Shown in pieces: positions 6,422-14,611 of a stretch of 43,759 bases of DNA (positions are counted from its first letter, which is position 1; the number at the start of each line of letters is the position of its first letter). The notes beneath the pieces are model-generated. The model saw only the letters and a program-made list of their open reading frames with translations, had not been told where the DNA came from and searched no databases. Origin of the DNA: Gemmatimonadota bacterium (GTDB lineage Bacteria > Gemmatimonadota > Gemmatimonadetes > Longimicrobiales > Gaopeijiaceae); assembly GCA_007132965.1 (NCBI GenBank), contig SLNQ01000028.1, forward strand, positions 1 to 43,759, read 5' to 3'. Both the position numbers and the translations under genes were made by a program.

Positions 6422-8186
6422 GGTCGTCCTCCTCGTCGCGCCGGGTCAGAACCCGCTTCACCGCGGTACGCACCACCGCCTCGTCGTCGTCCCGGGCCCG
6501 CTCCACCTCCTGGATGGCCCGGGCAGTCCCCACCCGTCCCAACGCCAACGCCCCGCACGCCCGCATCTCCGGTGGCTCACGGCGGCCCAGAAAGCCGCGG
6601 TGATTCAGGATCCGGGCCAGAAGACCAATGGCGTCCTCTCCCGCCAGGTCGGCGTAGGCCTGGAAGAAGGCCAGCTTCTCCGTGATGTCGGCCTCCCGCA
6701 TGTCCCGGTCCTCCACGAGGGTGCGGAGGGACGCCGCCGCCGGGGTGTAGCTGATCTCGGCCAGCACCCGGGCGGCGCCGATGCGGAGGTCGCGGCTCTC
6801 CGATACCAGGCATCGCTCCACCGCCTCGGCCATGGCGGTGGTGGGAATTCGCCGGGCGGCATCCAGGACCGCCTCCTGGATCGGCGGCGAGCCCTCCTCC
6901 AGGAGCCGCACCAGGGTGGGCACGGCGGGCCGATGGCGAAGAGCGCCCATGAGCCGTACGGCGCCGGCCACCACCTGGTCATCGGAGTGTGACAGGAACC
7001 GGGCCAACCGCTCCTCCTCTCCCTCGGCCAGCTTTCGGATGGCCCGCTGGATCAGCTGCCGCGCTTCGGGCCGGGTGACCTCCTCGGCCCGGGCCAGTAG
7101 CGGGCCCAGCGCTCGGGGCTTCAGGTGCCGGAGAAGCAGGGCCAGTGACTCACCGTCGTCGTCCACCGTCCCACCCTCTACCGACTGGACCAGCTCCCGG
7201 ACCGACTCAGGCGAGGAGAACTCCTCCATGAGCTCCTCCACCGAGGCGAAGCCCTCCTCGGAGAGCGCCTGCGGTCGGCGTCGAACCTTCTCCAGCTCGC
7301 TGAGTAGCAGGGCGGCGTGCCGGAGGGAGCCCTGGGCCAGGAAGGTGGGAAGGAGCTGGTGGATGGCATCCAGGATCTCCTCTTCCCGCTTCCGGGCGTA
7401 CTCCCGGTCCTCGAGCCGGTCGAAGAGGGCGTTCAGGACGTCGGTCCTGACGTCCCGACGCATCTCCCTGTGGAACTCCTCCTCCAGGTACGAACGCTCC
7501 CGTTCGTCCAGGGCGTAGAGGGTGGGGTTGAAGTCCTCGGGTCGGATGGCCGCCAGGTCGTCCAGGGCGGTGGCTTCGGAGACCGCCCGACCCACCTCCC
7601 CCCCCGGCGCCTCGTCACCCAGCTCGCCTTCCAGGATCTCTCGAATATCCAACGCCGAGGGATCCGGGTCGTCCGGCGCCCTCAGGAGGGTTCCCTCGGG
7701 GAGGAGATCCACGGCGCTGTAGTCCAGCTGGTCCAGGTTGAGGTCCCAGAGGAGGGTCACCAGGTCGTCCTCTTCCTGCCGGGCCGACCGAACCCGGTGG
7801 AGCACGTCCAGGAGAATCTCCAGCTCGTCGCCTTCCACTCCCCGCCGGAAGGTGAGGTCCCGGATCCCGTCCCGGTAGAGCAGAAAAGCCAGGGAGCCCG
7901 ACCGGGTCTCCTCACGGTACACCTCCTCGCCCATCCACACGAACCGGTCCTCCTCCACCAGAACCTGGAGCTGATCCCGGGTCTCCCAGATTCGACGGAA
8001 AGCATCCCGGAGGTTCTCGACGAACCGGAGGTACACCGGGTTGTCCCGATCGTACAGCTGGTAGGAGCGAAGGGCCTTGGACAGGGTCAAGAAGAGGTCG
8101 CGGACGACCCCCACCGGCAGGGAGGACGGATCCTCCCAGTCGATGGCACCTGTCCTGGGTCCCGCTTCCGGTGGAGTTTGCGACAC
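6414..8186 (-). CDS. HEAT-repeat protein paired with the HD-GYP protein
   Basis: A 590-residue soluble protein with no signal peptide or membrane segment. About residues 25-130 (LSKALRSYQLYDRDNP, then EEDRFVWMGEEVYRE) resemble the N-terminal domain of the next gene. The middle (about 130-330) is acidic and helical. From about 340 to 585 there are HEAT-like helical repeats, for example HSDDQVVAGAVRLMGAL, LVRLLEEGSPPIQEAVLDAARRI and ACGALALGRVGTARAIQEVERARDDDEAVVRTA. HEAT repeats are protein-binding scaffolds, so a role as partner or adaptor for the HD-GYP protein is likely but inferred. GTG 8186 is supported by GGAG 6 nt upstream, and the start lies 47 nt after trpB. No named family is recognised for the whole protein. 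Confidence 0.75.
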   Translation of the reverse strand: MSQTPPEAGPRTGAIDWEDPSSLPVGVVRDLFLTLSKALRSYQLYDRDNPVYLRFVENLRDAFRRIWETRDQLQVLVEEDRFVWMGEEVYREETRSGSLAFLLYRDGIRDLTFRRGVEGDELEILLDVLHRVRSARQEEDDLVTLLWDLNLDQLDYSAVDLLPEGTLLRAPDDPDPSALDIREILEGELGDEAPGGEVGRAVSEATALDDLAAIRPEDFNPTLYALDERERSYLEEEFHREMRRDVRTDVLNALFDRLEDREYARKREEEILDAIHQLLPTFLAQGSLRHAALLLSELEKVRRRPQALSEEGFASVEELMEEFSSPESVRELVQSVEGGTVDDDGESLALLLRHLKPRALGPLLARAEEVTRPEARQLIQRAIRKLAEGEEERLARFLSHSDDQVVAGAVRLMGALRHRPAVPTLVRLLEEGSPPIQEAVLDAARRIPTTAMAEAVERCLVSESRDLRIGAARVLAEISYTPAAASLRTLVEDRDMREADITEKLAFFQAYADLAGEDAIGLLARILNHRGFLGRREPPEMRACGALALGRVGTARAIQEVERARDDDEAVVRTAVKRVLTRRDEEDDRG

Positions 8187-8233
8187 GACCGTCTCCGAGT
8201 TGCCACCCTGTACGGGAGAGCCGGGGCCGTCGC

Positions 8234-9465
<1,232 letters not shown>

Positions 9466-9469
<4 letters not shown>

Positions 9470-10206
9470 GAGGTCTCCGTGCCGTCCTCTCGGTGCGGCT
9501 GGTTCGGTGAGTCGATGGGGTCCCGGGACGTCTCCCCGGCGGCTCGTCCCGCTGCCGCCCGGGCCCGTTCCACGAAGGCGGCCACGAGGCCGGCTTCCTT
9601 GATCCCGGGCCGGGTCTCCACGCCCGAGCTTACATCCACGATGTCGGGACGAAGTCTCGTCACCGCCATGGCCACGTTGGCGGGCTCGAGGCCGCCGGCG
9701 ACCCCCACCTCGAGGCCGGCGGGGATTCGGTCCCGGAGTGCCTCCAGCGCTTCCCACGGGAAGCGGGTGCCGGTGCCTCCCAGCTGGTCCGGATGCCATC
9801 CGTCCAGCAGCAGCGCCCGGGCCACTCCGTGGTAGCGGGCCACCGCCCGTTCGATCTGGTCCAGTGACCGGACCCGGGCCGCCTTCCAGAGTTCCCAGTC
9901 GCCCTCTCCGGCCAGGGTCCGGAGGAGCTCCGGTGGCTCGTCGCCGTGGAGCTGGAGGACCGAGGCCCCAGCCCGTCGAGCCGCCTCCACGATCTCCGCC
10001 ACCGGGAGATCGGCCACCACCAGGGCCAGGGGACGCCGCGCCGCCTCCCCGATCTCGCCGGCCCTGCCGGGCGAGACCGACCGGGGCGAGGACGCCACCA
10101 GGACGGCCCCCACCACGTCGGCGCCGGCCTCGGCGGCGGCCCGGGCATCGGCTGGGCGGGTCAACCCACAGATCTTCACCCGCATGCCCTGCGCTGAGGA
10201 GCTCAC
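9466..10206 (-). CDS. trpF: Phosphoribosylanthranilate isomerase
   Basis: Isomerises N-(5'-phosphoribosyl)anthranilate to CdRP in tryptophan synthesis. The (beta/alpha)8 signature begins with VKICGLTR, whose Cys is the catalytic base. It continues with LQLHGDE and the phosphate-binding C-terminal block [14 protein letters not shown]. It has 246 residues; the last ~30 after the barrel are a polar tail (Asp/Asn/Pro/His-rich) that adds to the usual ~205-220. Start and stop both form 4-bp ATGA overlaps with trpC and trpB, so trpC-trpF-trpB are translationally coupled. An internal ATG (MRVKICG, residue 8) is an alternative start. Confidence 0.95.
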
Positions 10207-11042
10207 GGCCGACGGGCCTCCGGAGCCCCGTCGGCCGCCGGGGTGGGGACGCCGGAGAGCTCGCGGGCCGCGGTTTCCGGATCTCCGGCCCGCACCAGCG
10301 CCTCCCCCACCAGGACGGCGTCCACCCCCCGGAGGGCCAGTCGCTCCACCTGCTGGCGGGTGGAGATCCCGCTCTCGGAGACCAGCGTCACCCCGGAGGG
10401 GATCCGGTCGGCCAGCTCCAGCGTCACCTCCAGGTCGGTCTCGAAGGTCCGCAGATCCCGATTGTTCACGCCCACGATGGACGCCTCCTGCCGCAGAGCC
10501 CTCTCCAGCTCCCGGCCGTCATGGACCTCCACCAACGCCGCCATTCCCAGCTCCCGGGCCAGGACCTCGAGATCCCGGAGTTGGTGGTCGTCCAGGATCC
10601 GGACGATGAGGAGGATGGCGTCGGCCCCGGCGGCGCGGGCCTCGTAGACCTGCCGTGGATCGATGATGAAGTCCTTGCGGAGGAGGGGAAGCTCCACCCG
10701 CCCCCGCACGGCCCTGAGATCGTCCAGCGAACCCTGGAAGTACGTTCGGTCGGTGAGCACCGAGACCGCCCGGGCCCCACCCCCCTCGTATGCCGCGGCC
10801 TGCACCACCGGGTCCAGGGTGGGACGCATGGCTCCGGCGCCGGGAGAGCGCCGCTTCACCTCGGCGATGAGGGAGACCGACCCGGGTGCAGCCAGGGCCC
10901 CGGCGAAGTCCCGGGGCGGAGCGGCCTCGTCGGCCGCCGCGGCCAGCTCGCGCTCCACCAGCGCCTCCACCTCCTCCCTCTTGGTTTCGACGATACGGAG
11001 GAGGATGTCGTCGTCACGGCGACGGGACCCACTGGCGGACAC
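10203..11042 (-). CDS. trpC: Indole-3-glycerol-phosphate synthase
   Basis: Ring-closes CdRP to indole-3-glycerol phosphate. It contains [11 protein letters not shown] (catalytic Lys), [10 protein letters not shown] (catalytic Lys), ALVEVHD (Glu), VGVNNRDL and VSESGI, all in family order. The track ORF starts at 11147, but that extension would run through the lexA promoter. GTG 11042 has AAGGAG at 11050-11055 exactly 7 nt upstream and gives 279 residues, close to the family norm of ~260. It is the first gene of the trpC-F-B-HEAT-HDGYP-A run and divergent from lexA. The 98-bp gap between them holds both promoters. Confidence 0.95.
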   Translation of the reverse strand: MSASGSRRRDDDILLRIVETKREEVEALVERELAAAADEAAPPRDFAGALAAPGSVSLIAEVKRRSPGAGAMRPTLDPVVQAAAYEGGGARAVSVLTDRTYFQGSLDDLRAVRGRVELPLLRKDFIIDPRQVYEARAAGADAILLIVRILDDHQLRDLEVLARELGMAALVEVHDGRELERALRQEASIVGVNNRDLRTFETDLEVTLELADRIPSGVTLVSESGISTRQQVERLALRGVDAVLVGEALVRAGDPETAARELSGVPTPAADGAPEARRP

Positions 11043-11059
11043 GAGAGAACTCCTTGCGT

Positions 11060-11081
11060 TTCGGGTAACCTTCGGGTATAA
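11060..11081 (+). promoter_or_regulatory. 11-bp-period direct repeat in the lexA promoter, candidate LexA operator
   Basis: TTCGGGTAACC is followed immediately by TTCGGGTATAA, so TTCGGGTA is repeated with an exact 11-bp period across the spacer and -10. A protein bound here would block RNA polymerase. The alphaproteobacterial LexA box is a direct repeat GTTC-N7-GTTC with the same 11-bp period; the corresponding bases here are TTTC-N7-CTTC. Assignment to LexA autoregulation is inference. Confidence 0.5.
11076..11081 (-). promoter_or_regulatory. Possible -10 (TTATAC) of the trpC operon, overlapping the lexA -10
   Basis: Read on the minus strand the lexA -10 region gives TTATAC. Initiation about 7 nt downstream would leave a ~28-nt leader ending in AAGGAG and the trpC GTG. 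No clear -35 is visible upstream on that strand, so this is a weak call. Confidence 0.3.
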
Positions 11082-11140
11082 TCTCTTCGGCTCCTCTTCG
11101 GACCCGGAGGGGCGGCACTCTTCACCGCCGGAGGATCGAG

Positions 11141-11749
11141 ATGGCACTGACCAAGAGACAGAAGCTGATCCTGGACTTCATCGGGGACTACATCGGCGCC
11201 CACGGCTATGCCCCCAGCTTCGAGGAGATCGGGGAGGCCTTCGGCTACACCTCCCTGGCCACGGTGCACGAACATGTAAGCAATCTGGAGCGGAAGGGCT
11301 ACATCCGGAAGGCCTACAACCAGAGTCGCTCCATCGAGCTGGTGGAGCAGGACGCCCGCCCCGGCGCCGTAGAGCTCCCGCTGCTGGGCGAGGTGGCGGC
11401 GGGCCAGCCCATCGAGGCCATCCCCGACGCCGAGACGATCCTGGTCCCCCCGGACCTCCTTCGAAAGCGGGGCGAGAACTACGTGCTCCGCGTCGTGGGT
11501 GACTCCATGATCGAGGAGCAGATCCGGGACGGGGACTACATCATCGTCAACAACCGACCCACCGCCGAGGAGGGAGAGATGGTGGTGGCCCTGGTGGACG
11601 GCGAGTCAGCCACCGTGAAGAAGCTCTACCGGGAGCCCGATGGCCGCGTCCGTCTGCAACCGGCCAACGAAGCCCTCACGCCCCAATACTACGATCCGGA
11701 CCAGGTGGCCGTCCAGGGGATCGTGGTGGGCGTCATCCGCCGCTACTGA
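11141..11749 (+). CDS. lexA: LexA repressor
   Basis: SOS-response repressor. The 202-residue protein has an N-terminal winged HTH (TKRQKLILDFIGDYI, YAPSFEEIGEAFGYTSLATVHEHV). The C-terminal S24 self-cleavage domain has the scissile Ala87-Gly88 (VAAGQP), catalytic Ser122 (VGDSMIE) and Lys160 (ATVKKLYRE), all in place. It should therefore respond to RecA-ssDNA by autocleavage. The HTH reads YTSLATVHEHV where E. coli has a different recognition helix, so its operator probably differs. It has its own strong promoter with a direct repeat suited to autoregulation. It is flanked by trpC (divergent) and trpD (convergent, 145 bp downstream) and no SOS partner gene is adjacent. Confidence 0.97.
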   Translation: MALTKRQKLILDFIGDYIGAHGYAPSFEEIGEAFGYTSLATVHEHVSNLERKGYIRKAYNQSRSIELVEQDARPGAVELPLLGEVAAGQPIEAIPDAETILVPPDLLRKRGENYVLRVVGDSMIEEQIRDGDYIIVNNRPTAEEGEMVVALVDGESATVKKLYREPDGRVRLQPANEALTPQYYDPDQVAVQGIVVGVIRRY

Positions 11750-11894
11750 CCCCGAAACCCGAGGACCTCCCCGTGCGAACCCCCTTCATGGTCGGAAGCA
11801 GGACCCGTCGCGGCACCCGGTACCTCCTGGTGGGCCCCACCCACCGTCCACCCTTCCCCGGACCCTGGCGGCTCCAGGCGGTCGTTCAGAATTC

Positions 11895-12929
11895 TCAGTC
11901 CCGCCGCGCTTCCCGACCGGAGACCTCCACCAAGAGCTCCAGCGTGCGGACAGCGGCCCCCGAATCCACCGCCTCCTCCGCCCGCTCCACACCGTCCCGG
12001 AGCCCGTCGGCCACCCCGGCCACGTAGAGCGCCGCGGCGGCATTCAGGAGGGTCACGGTCCGGGCGCCCCCCTTCTCGTCACCCACCAGGACGCTCCGGA
12101 TCAATCGGGCGTTCTCGTGGGGCTCCCCCCCGGCGATCTCCTCCTCGGTGCTCCGGGTGAGACCCAGGCTCTCGGGGGTGATCCGGTAGCTTCGGATCTC
12201 GCCCTCCCTCAGCTCCACGATCCGGGTGTCTCCCAGGGGACTCAATTCGTCCATTCCCGGAAGGCCGTGCACCACCAGGGCCCGCTCGTGCTGGAGCTGC
12301 CGAAGGGCCTCGGCCACCAGGGGCAGGAGCTCCGGATCAGCCACCCCCACCACCTGCCGCCTGACTCCCGCCGGATTCGTGAGGGGACCCAGGATATTCA
12401 TGATGGTGGGGATCCCCAGCTCCCGCCTCACCGGTCCCACGTGCCGCATGGCCGGGTGCAGGAGGGGAGCAAACATGAAGACGATCCCCACCTGGTCAAG
12501 GACCCGGGCCATGGCGTCGGGTGAGAGCTGGATGCTCACCCCCAGGGACTCCAGCACGTCCGCGCTTCCGCTCCGGGAGGTGAAGGACCTGTTGCCGTGC
12601 TTGGCCACCCGGGCGCCGGCGGCCGCCGCCACCAGAGCCGCCGCCGTGGAGATATTGAAGGTGGTGACGCTTCCACCGCCGGTCCCGCAGGTATCCACCA
12701 ACCGGGACGGATCGGCCGAAGCCACCGGCACCATGGCGCGCCGCAGCGCCCTCACCCCGCCGGCCACCTCCGACGCCACGTGGCCCCGGGCCCGGAGCCC
12801 GGTGAGGAGCGCCGCCATCTGCACCTGCGACGCCTCACCCTCCATGATCTGGTGGAAGGCGTCCTCGGCCTCCTCCACGCTCAGGTGATCACCCGAGGCC
12901 ACCTTGGCGATGAGCTGCGACAACTTCAT
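11895..12929 (-). CDS. trpD: Anthranilate phosphoribosyltransferase
   Basis: Joins anthranilate to PRPP. The glycine-rich PRPP loop VDTCGTGGG, KHGNRSFTSRSGSADVLE and the GPLTNP segment identify TrpD. The track ORF starts at 13100; the real start is ATG 12929 (MKLSQLIAKV), giving 344 residues, the family norm, with a GGAGGG/TAAGG purine stretch in front. It stands alone on the minus strand between lexA and truA. It is separated from trpC by lexA, and no trpE or trpG lies in the window, so the tryptophan pathway is split. The 145-bp lexA/trpD convergent gap holds short GC hairpins but no U-tract terminator. Confidence 0.97.
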   Translation of the reverse strand: MKLSQLIAKVASGDHLSVEEAEDAFHQIMEGEASQVQMAALLTGLRARGHVASEVAGGVRALRRAMVPVASADPSRLVDTCGTGGGSVTTFNISTAAALVAAAAGARVAKHGNRSFTSRSGSADVLESLGVSIQLSPDAMARVLDQVGIVFMFAPLLHPAMRHVGPVRRELGIPTIMNILGPLTNPAGVRRQVVGVADPELLPLVAEALRQLQHERALVVHGLPGMDELSPLGDTRIVELREGEIRSYRITPESLGLTRSTEEEIAGGEPHENARLIRSVLVGDEKGGARTVTLLNAAAALYVAGVADGLRDGVERAEEAVDSGAAVRTLELLVEVSGREARRD

Positions 12930-13059
12930 GACCTTACGTCCCTCCCCGGTGGCGGCGCACCTGCCCGCACCGCGCCTGCGCCGTCGGTTGAAGTGTGTGG
13001 AAACTGGAGTGGCACGGTACACCGGCCGCGGGGTGGGGTCAACCAGGCGGCGGCCCCGC

Positions 13060-13087
13060 TTGACAGGGTCCTCGCCCCCCCTACCTT
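13060..13087 (+). promoter_or_regulatory. Promoter of truA block, leaderless geometry
   Basis: TTGACA (13060-13065, perfect -35), a 16-nt spacer and TACCTT (13082-13087). The GTG start codon of truA begins 7 nt after the -10, where transcription should start. The intervening TCCGTC has no Shine-Dalgarno. The same TACCTT-N6-start arrangement precedes rqcH. Confidence 0.65.
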
Positions 13088-13093
13088 TCCGTC

Positions 13094-13936
13094 GTGCCAA
13101 CCCCGAGCCAAGCCCGTTATGCCCTCTTCGTCCAGTACGACGGCCGTCCCTTCCACGGCTGGCAGCTCCAGAGCCGTCAGCGCACGGTGCAGGGAGAGCT
13201 GGAGCGAATCCTGGAACGGCTCACCGGCGCCCGCCGCCCCGTGGTGGGCTCCGGCCGAACCGACCGGGGCGTCCACGCCCTGGGACAGGTGGCCTCGGTG
13301 GACCTTCCCGCCCCCCGGTGGGAAGCCCGGGAGCTCCGGGCCGGAATGAACGCGCTTCTCCCACCGGAGATCTGGGTGGCGGAGGCACGTCGGGTTCCCT
13401 CCGACTTCCATCCCCGCTACGACGCGGTGCGACGAAGCTACCTCTACCGGGTGGGCACAGCCCACCAGGCCGGCTCCCCTTTTCATCGGCGGTGGTGCTG
13501 GGACCGCTCCGACGAATCGCCGCACCCCGATCCTCGGCTGCTGGATCGGGCCGCCGCCCTCGTCGCCGGCGACCGCTCCTTTCGCCGCTTCGCCAAGGCC
13601 GGCCAGCCCCAGCGAGGCTATCGGTGTCAGGTGACCCGGGCCGCATGGCACGACTGGGACGGACTCGGGCACGAGTTCCGGATCACCGCGAATCGCTATC
13701 TTCATCACATGGTTCGTTACCTTGTGGGTACCATGGTGGAGGTTGCCACCGGAAAACGGCCCCTGCGGGAGATGGCTGAGATGGTGGAGGATCCCGGGTC
13801 CGAACTGCGGACCTCGGCTCCGGCCCCACCCCAGGGACTCTTCCTCCACCGTGTGGAGTACGAGCCGGGCCGACTCGCTGGACACGACGACCGGGACCCG
13901 CTCTGGAAACCTCAAGTCGAGACAACGGAGACCTGA
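13094..13936 (+). CDS. truA: tRNA pseudouridine synthase A
   Basis: Makes pseudouridine at positions 38-40 of the tRNA anticodon stem. The 280-residue protein has the catalytic Asp57 in VGSGRTDRGVHALGQV, FHPRYDAVRRSYLYRV and the C-terminal NRYLHHMVRYLVGTMVEVATG block, all typical. The GTG start coincides with the expected transcription start of the TTGACA/TACCTT promoter, so the mRNA is probably leaderless. The stop overlaps the tal ATG (TGATG). It is the first gene of a plus-strand block that runs to purF without a strand switch. Confidence 0.95.
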   Translation: MPTPSQARYALFVQYDGRPFHGWQLQSRQRTVQGELERILERLTGARRPVVGSGRTDRGVHALGQVASVDLPAPRWEARELRAGMNALLPPEIWVAEARRVPSDFHPRYDAVRRSYLYRVGTAHQAGSPFHRRWCWDRSDESPHPDPRLLDRAAALVAGDRSFRRFAKAGQPQRGYRCQVTRAAWHDWDGLGHEFRITANRYLHHMVRYLVGTMVEVATGKRPLREMAEMVEDPGSELRTSAPAPPQGLFLHRVEYEPGRLAGHDDRDPLWKPQVETTET

Positions 13937-14592
13937 TGGAGATCTTTCTGGATACGGCGGACATTAGCGAGATCCGGCGGGCCGCGCAGGCCGGTCTCAT
14001 CGACGGCATCACCACGAACCCCTCCCTCATGGCCAAGGTGGCCGGGGACGGCGACCCCCGGGATCTCTTCGTGGAGATCTGCGAGGTGGTGGACGGTCCC
14101 GTGTCGGCCGAAGTGGTGGCCACCGACACCGACGGAATGGTGGCCGAGGGTCGGCGGCTGGCCGACCTTCATCGGCACATCGTGGTGAAGGTCCCTCTCA
14201 CCGAGGACGGCCTGCGGGCGTGCCGGGCGCTGCGAGAGGAGCAGATCGCCGTGAACGTGACCCTCTGTTTTTCCGTGGCCCAGGCGCTCTTGGCCGCCAA
14301 GGCCGGCGCTAGCTACATCTCCCCCTTCGTAGGGCGCCTGGACGACATCGGCCACGACGGAATGGAGGTGGTGGCCGAGATCCGCGAAGTGTACGACGAA
14401 TACGGCATCGAGACCCGGATCCTGGCGGCCTCCATCCGCCATCCGCGCCACGCCCGGGAAGCCATGCTCCTGGGCGCCGACTGCGCAACTCTTCCCCCCT
14501 CCGTCCTGTACAAGCTCATGCAGCATCCCCTGACCGACACGGGACTCCAGCGCTTTCTGGACGACTGGAAGACCCTGGGCAAGGAGCTCTGA
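13936..14592 (+). CDS. tal: Transaldolase, short TalC/MipB-type
   Basis: The 218-residue class I aldolase of the small transaldolase/fructose-6-phosphate aldolase group transfers dihydroxyacetone units in the pentose phosphate pathway. The Schiff-base lysine is Lys85 in HIVVKVPLTEDG. MEIFLDTADISEI at the start, DGITTNPSLM and YISPFVGRLDDIG are diagnostic. Transaldolase versus F6P-aldolase activity cannot be separated by eye. GGAG precedes the ATG, which overlaps the truA stop by two bases. Confidence 0.93.
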   Translation: MEIFLDTADISEIRRAAQAGLIDGITTNPSLMAKVAGDGDPRDLFVEICEVVDGPVSAEVVATDTDGMVAEGRRLADLHRHIVVKVPLTEDGLRACRALREEQIAVNVTLCFSVAQALLAAKAGASYISPFVGRLDDIGHDGMEVVAEIREVYDEYGIETRILAASIRHPRHAREAMLLGADCATLPPSVLYKLMQHPLTDTGLQRFLDDWKTLGKEL

Positions 14593-14611
14593 CCCCATAG
14601 CCGTCGCGTCC

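Larger units (their letters stand above)
11054..11082 (+). promoter_or_regulatory. Sigma-70-type promoter of lexA
   Basis: TTGCGT (11054-11059), a 17-nt spacer, then a perfect TATAAT (11077-11082). Transcription should start near 11089, giving a leader of about 52 nt before the ATG at 11141, which has GGAGG 6-7 nt upstream. It is the best -10 match seen in the window. Confidence 0.8.

Noticed and set aside
11829-11878. GC hairpins in the lexA/trpD gap (GGTGG-GCC-CCACC and CCTGG-N5-CCAGG)
   Set aside because: Short stems without a T-run on either strand; such dyads are frequent by chance at this base composition.
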